Of a stretch of 47,070 bases of DNA, positions 44,178-47,070 are shown piece after piece. Below the pieces are notes generated by a model. The model did not search any database. It was not told the DNA's origin and was given only the letters and a program-made list of their open reading frames with translations. Where the stretch lies: positions 1 through 47,070 of the forward strand of contig CAUJDS010000032.1 in assembly GCA_963169695.1 (NCBI GenBank). Reading direction: 5' to 3'. The position numbers were made by a program, and so were the translations under genes. The stretch is from Bdellovibrionota bacterium. GTDB lineage: Bacteria; Bdellovibrionota; UBA1018; CAUJDS01. Within the stretch, counting starts at the first letter, position 1. The number at the start of each line of letters is the position of its first letter.

Positions 44178-44615
44178 TTAGGGCCCAGAGGCCGAAACAA
44201 ATTCAAATTCCACATATTTTTGGATTTTTTTAAAATCTGTCTCATTCTCAGTCACCAAAAGAGCGTTATTTTCTTGGGCGGATAGGGCGATTAAAATGTC
44301 CCAGGTGAGGCGCCTTCGTGTTCGAGGCTCATTGGCTTGTGTTTTAGACATCTTCTGCATTATTTGCCCGGCTATGATGAAATTATCATCGGAAAATCCA
44401 ATAAGGGGGATAGTCTTTTGATGTTGTTTCAATGTGCTTTCTTCGAACTTAGTTTTTGCGCCTGCCCGAAGTTCCATTAAAACGATCTTACTTAAAGTGT
44501 AAAGGTAGGCCCCTTGTAAAAAGCACTCGATCTTGCGCTCGTAATCTGGCGAGCGAAGGAGGTTAAGGTAGACGTTGGAGTCAAAAAAGACTGATTCAGG
44601 CTTCTTGATGTTCAT
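44178..44615 (-). CDS. PIN-domain toxin (VapC-like)
   Basis: 145 residues of the PIN endoribonuclease fold. The acidic metal site is visible: FFDSNVYLNLL (Asp at about 12), VLMELRAG (Glu at about 48), LTWDILIALSAQE (Asp near 105) and LLVTENETDF (Glu/Asp at about 122). VapC toxins cut tRNA or rRNA to stop growth until antitoxin is restored. Its start overlaps the antitoxin gene by 20 bp. Downstream it ends in the gene-free stretch. Confidence 0.85.
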   Translation of the reverse strand: MNIKKPESVFFDSNVYLNLLRSPDYERKIECFLQGAYLYTLSKIVLMELRAGAKTKFEESTLKQHQKTIPLIGFSDDNFIIAGQIMQKMSKTQANEPRTRRRLTWDILIALSAQENNALLVTENETDFKKIQKYVEFEFVSASGP

Positions 44616-44808
44616 CAGTCAGTGCCATAAACCCTTCCCACTTGCTTTTCCCCGTAGTCTTTCGCAATAGGTCTATCGCTTTGCGATTATTGATGATGTT
44701 TCGCAGTGCCATTTCTACGGTGGCGGTGGTTTCTTTTTGACCTAAGATCTTCTTTGCTTCGTTTAAGATTTCTTTATCTAATCGCATGTTGATGCTTTGT
44801 TTTGCCAT
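44596..44808 (-). CDS. VapB-like antitoxin
   Basis: 70 residues. MAKQSINMRLDKEILNEAKK followed by LGQKETTATVEMALRNII resembles the ribbon-helix-helix DNA-binding fold of small type II antitoxins. The C-terminal tail (GKSKWEGFMALTDEHQEA) would wrap the toxin. AGAGG lies 9 nt before the ATG. Tandem palindromes just upstream suit autorepression with VapC. Located upstream of and overlapping the toxin gene, as in vapBC operons. Confidence 0.8.
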   Translation of the reverse strand: MAKQSINMRLDKEILNEAKKILGQKETTATVEMALRNIINNRKAIDLLRKTTGKSKWEGFMALTDEHQEA

Positions 44809-44825
44809 AATTTGAAACCTCTGAA

Positions 44826-44857
44826 TGTATCTACACTATGGCCGATTGTATATACAA
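44826..44857. promoter_or_regulatory. tandem TGTA-N2-TACA operator-like sites for vapBC
   Basis: TGTATCTACA (44826-44835) and TTGTATATACAA (44846-44857, perfect 12-bp palindrome with core TGTATATACA) have centres 21 bp apart, two helical turns. They sit 18-50 bp upstream of the antitoxin start, where the antitoxin-toxin complex usually binds. No clear -35 box was found. Confidence 0.6.
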
Positions 44858-44878
44858 AGGCAAAGATGCCCTCTCCTT

Positions 44879-44908
44879 GGCAACCATGGCGCTACCTTCT
44901 CTCCAAAA
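44879..44908 (+). repeat. right direct repeat flanking vapBC
   Basis: GGCAACCATGGCGCTACCTT followed by CTCTCCAAAA; second copy of the repeat at 43996. The two copies bracket the whole vapBC operon including its operator-like sites. Confidence 0.75.
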
Positions 44909-44943
44909 GCAATGGGTTTGTCAGGCGAGCTTTCGGACGGTAA

Positions 44944-45022
44944 ACCCACAAAGATACCCTTAAATACCCTATAAGATCGCTTTATGTTGACCTATAGGGT
45001 ATTTAAGGGTATTTTTGTGGGT
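44944..45022. repeat. near-perfect 30-bp inverted repeat abutting the Fic start
   Basis: The left arm (44944-44973) starts ACCCACAAAGATACCCTTAA and the right arm (44993-45022) ends TTAAGGGTATTTTTGTGGGT; 29 of 30 positions pair, with a 19-nt loop. Each arm contains the motif ATACCCTTAAATACCC or its complement. The right arm ends 2 nt before the ATG at 45025, so any Shine-Dalgarno (GTGGG) is inside the stem. Candidate operator, attenuator or recombination site. Confidence 0.8.
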
Positions 45023-45024
45023 AT

Positions 45025-46119
45025 ATGAGAGCTCCAAAAATAAATCTAATCCCGCGTGAAGTGCTAAGTCTCATTTCTGAAATTGATGAATTTAAAGGTC
45101 GCTGGAGGGCCACTCAGGTACTTGCGCCTGATAAGCTTTTGGCACTTCGGCAGGCAGCTACAATTGAGTCAGTGGGCTCTAGCACTAGGATTGAGGGAGC
45201 AAAACTTAGCAATTTGGAGATTGAAGCGCTCCTTAGAGGTGTAAAAAGTTATTCTTTTAAGTCTCGGGATGAGCAAGAAGTCGCAGGTTACGCAGAAGTA
45301 ATGGAGATGATTTTTTCGTCCTATGAGAGCATCTCTTTTTCTGAAGGCCACTTAAAACAACTGCATAATGTTTTATTAAAATACAGCGTTAAGGATGAGC
45401 GCCATCGTGGCGAGTATAAGAAATTTTCAAATAGCGTAGAAGCATTTGGACCAGACGGGAAAAGTAAGGGAGTGATTTTTCATACCGCTAGTCCTTTTGA
45501 GACTCCAAAATTGACTCAAGAGCTTATCGATTGGACGAATGCTGAGTTTAGGCAAAAAGAGTTGCATCCGTTGATTGTGGTGAGCCTATTTGCAGTGGTT
45601 TTTTTACATATCCACCCATTTCAAGATGGCAATGGACGACTGTCACGAGCACTAACGACACTTCTTTTGTTAAAACATGGCTATACTTATGTGCCTTATA
45701 GTTCATTTGAGCGAGTGATAGAGGAGAATAAAGACTCCTATTATATGTCGCTACGCAAAGCTCAGGCTGAACTTGAGATTTCTAGCGAGAATAAGGGTAT
45801 AAAGCGAGGCTCTAAGTCAATGAATGAAGGAGTGTTTGCATGGGTCATTTTTTTCCTAAAATCCATGCAAAAGCAGAAATTAGTACTTGAAGGCAAATTA
45901 AATACGGAACTCGCAGCGAGTAGTATCCCTCGGCTTTCTCTTGAGATCATTGAAATCGTGAAATCCAGAGGTTCTATTACCTTAGGCGAAACGCTTAGGT
46001 TACTTAAAGCCAATCGCAACACACTAAAGGTTCATTTTCGAAATTTAGTGAAATCTCAAGTGCTTGAAAGAAATGGTGTTGGACGCGCGATCTATTACAA
46101 GATGAAGTCAAAATTTTAG
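45025..46119 (+). CDS. Fic-domain AMPylator-like protein with N-terminal autoinhibitory motif
   Basis: 364 residues. SVGSSTRIEGAKLS (about residue 50) fits the (S/T)xxxE(G/N) inhibitory helix of class II Fic proteins, whose Glu blocks ATP. The catalytic loop HIHPFQDGNGRLSR (about 195-208) has the full HPFxxGNGR core. A C-terminal winged-helix-like region (GSITLGETLRLLKANRNTLK, about 315-350) may bind DNA. Fic proteins transfer AMP or another nucleotide part to a target protein; the internal inhibitor suggests self-control. The start abuts a large inverted repeat. No Doc/Phd-type partner gene is adjacent. Confidence 0.88.
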   Translation: MRAPKINLIPREVLSLISEIDEFKGRWRATQVLAPDKLLALRQAATIESVGSSTRIEGAKLSNLEIEALLRGVKSYSFKSRDEQEVAGYAEVMEMIFSSYESISFSEGHLKQLHNVLLKYSVKDERHRGEYKKFSNSVEAFGPDGKSKGVIFHTASPFETPKLTQELIDWTNAEFRQKELHPLIVVSLFAVVFLHIHPFQDGNGRLSRALTTLLLLKHGYTYVPYSSFERVIEENKDSYYMSLRKAQAELEISSENKGIKRGSKSMNEGVFAWVIFFLKSMQKQKLVLEGKLNTELAASSIPRLSLEIIEIVKSRGSITLGETLRLLKANRNTLKVHFRNLVKSQVLERNGVGRAIYYKMKSKF

Positions 46120-46215
46120 GGACAATGCCAGGACTCAACCCCAAATGGGAGTGGCTGGACGATTAACGATACATCTTAATCTATCGCATCAAATGAAACT
46201 AAAGCCTTGGAATCA

Positions 46216-46430
46216 ATGGAAGATATTAAAGACTTCTTCTTAGAATGGAATAGCTGTTACGCCAACGAGGAGCCCCTCCCCGATTTCAGGTCTCCCCATA
46301 GCGAAGACGAGTGGGATACGATTGGCTTTCTCAATGGGCTGGCATCAGCGAGTGACTCGGCAATTCGCGGTCTGGATATTTTGAGGGCGGACGACAAAGT
46401 CAAAGAATCTCTCGCTCAGGCTGCTGGCTT
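46216..46430 (+). repeat. duplicated segments of toxin 2
   Basis: 46216-46360 duplicates 34002-34146, and 46364-46430 duplicates 34528-34594 exactly. Both are in direct orientation about 12 kb apart, so recombination between them could delete the intervening accessory genes. Confidence 0.8.
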
Positions 46431-46563
46431 GCGATTGCCAAAAATGAGTTTGGTGACAGCATTGATTTGTTCCGTGATTGCCCTCTACCACTACAGAACC
46501 GATGCACTTCAGAGCCAAAATGAAGGGCCATCGGGCATTTCTCTCTATTTCGTCCTCCCGTAG
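46216..46563 (+). pseudogene. rearranged partial copy of toxin 2, fused to a hydrophobic tail
   Basis: The first 145 bp (46216-46360) match toxin 2 (34002-34146) with few changes. The next 67 bp (46364-46430) are identical to 34528-34594; the 380 bp between them in toxin 2 are missing. The zipper C-terminus is replaced after AAG by LRLPKMSLVTALICSVIALY and onward, ending at 46563. The 110-residue product keeps the DIKDFF module but loses the pore-like end, so it is probably inactive or a chimaera. The true start is the ATG at 46216 by homology (a TTG at 46207 is in frame). Upstream sequence also resembles that of toxin 2 (CTAAAGCCTTGGAATCA versus CTAAAGCCTGGGAATCA). Confidence 0.7.
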
Positions 46564-46658
46564 CTCTCCTAGCCATTATCGGTTGCGTAAGGACATTATT
46601 TCGAATTCACTCCATTTATCATATTGTTTTTATTATGTTTTTTACTTCTATTTTTTGA
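46444..46658 (+). pseudogene. possible decayed immunity-like membrane gene
   Basis: An ATG at 46444, in frame with the broken toxin, opens MSLVTALICSVIALYHYRTD. Near 46557 (a CCC run) the frame ends, but the next frame continues with PVALLAIIGCVRTLFRIHSI and YHIVFIMFFTSIF to a stop at 46658. A single-base indel would join two hydrophobic stretches into one small membrane protein, as expected for an immunity partner. Speculative. Confidence 0.35.
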
Positions 46659-46804
46659 CAATCCAAACATTATCTGCTTTATCCTTTATTTTCGTATGGT
46701 TAGGTCTTGCCATTTGTAAGATCTAGTTGAAGGCGCTTTGTCAGAGAACGACTTAGTTTCACCTCATCGGCGGACATGAGTTTGCCGGGACAAAGAGGTG
46801 AAAG
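46659..46804. other. AT-rich intergenic stretch
   Basis: No gene seen. A TTGACA at 46655-46660 has only a poor -10 (TTTATC) 17 bp downstream. AAGAGGTGAAAG at its right end is the ribosome-binding site of the GNAT gene. Confidence 0.5.
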
Positions 46805-47070
46805 ATGGAAGCAACAGTTATCCAAAGAGACGCACTATCAGGGGCAACGGAAACTGCTACCCAGGTAAGAATTGTGACTGACGAGAGGGATTTGGAGCTC
46901 TGTCTTAGGCTTCGTCGTCTTGTATTCGAAAATGAATTGGGTGAGCGAGATGTGAGGCTCAAGCACACAACGCGAGATTCTCTAGATGATACAGCGATTC
47001 ATATCGGGGCATTTGCGCAGGGTCGCTGCATAGGCTACCTACGGCTGAATCTTGGGGATCACAGCTCTAA
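46805..47070 (+). CDS. GNAT-fold acyltransferase, N-terminal part (runs off window)
   Basis: Starts at the ATG at 46805 after AGAGGTGAAAG and stays open to the edge (88 residues). VRIVTDERDLELCLRLRRLV then FENELGERD and IHIGAFAQGRCIGYLRLNL follow the first helix and beta strands of the GNAT fold. The R-xx-V(F/Y)-xxE start resembles N-acyl-amino-acid and autoinducer synthases within GNAT, but the acyl-CoA-binding motif lies beyond the window, so the substrate class is open. Confidence 0.65.
   Translation, partial: MEATVIQRDALSGATETATQVRIVTDERDLELCLRLRRLVFENELGERDVRLKHTTRDSLDDTAIHIGAFAQGRCIGYLRLNLGDHSS

Overview
The window reads as chromosomal DNA from a Gram-negative bacterium of mid GC content. 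Evidence for the outer envelope: TolC-type outer-membrane factor, RND permease, several secreted beta-barrel-like proteins, lipoproteins, LysM and PilZ proteins. The mix of a sigma-54 activator, PilZ proteins, a YhaM-like nuclease, a short PGDH/class V aminotransferase pair and a peptidase/beta-propeller/barrel protein would suit the Bdellovibrionota or another delta-proteobacterial-like lineage. That is an inference from gene content, not a demonstrated placement.

Region 1 (1-30.9 kb) is mostly core genome with tight operons. It holds glmU (cut by the left edge), dksA-like, a VKOR-DsbA fusion overlapping tatD, a YhaM-type nuclease, a PilZ protein, ygfZ overlapping a large peptidase/propeller/barrel protein, an acyl desaturase, a sigma-54 activator with a small partner gene, a serine-pathway pair, an outer-membrane-like gene coupled to purA, tRNA-Lys, mscL, a tolC/RND pair without an adaptor gene, two lipoprotein-like genes behind a sequence fitting a sigma-54 promoter, an acyl-CoA synthetase-like enzyme, panD, terC and a HiPIP.

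Region 2 (30.97-37.2 kb) is the most unusual part. Three proteins with different N-termini (LysM; a 'DIKDFF' module; a helical module) share a hydrophobic, glycine-zipper-like C-terminus. Each is followed directly, or with a short overlap, by a small gene suited to be its immunity partner: two membrane proteins and one soluble protein. A fourth, orphan membrane protein is a paralogue of the first partner. A family of 70-90 bp inverted-repeat elements (four copies plus a remnant) lies between these units in one orientation, so the locus looks like an array of toxin/immunity cassettes punctuated by repeats. A rearranged copy of toxin 2, with an internal 380-bp deletion and a hydrophobic tail that may be a fused, frameshifted immunity gene, lies 12 kb away at 46.2 kb.

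Region 3 (37.4-43.1 kb) is a three-gene overlapping operon: a GCS2-type carboxylate-amine ligase, a two-PilZ-like-domain protein, and a membrane/GAF/class III nucleotide-cyclase protein. A convergent DMT-like permease follows. The set suggests a nucleotide second-messenger module joined to a peptide-bond-forming enzyme.

Region 4 (43.9-47.07 kb) is accessory DNA: a VapBC-like module with tandem operator-like palindromes, bracketed by 30-nt direct repeats; a Fic protein whose start codon abuts a near-perfect 30-bp inverted repeat; the broken toxin copy; and the start of a GNAT-fold acyltransferase cut by the right edge.
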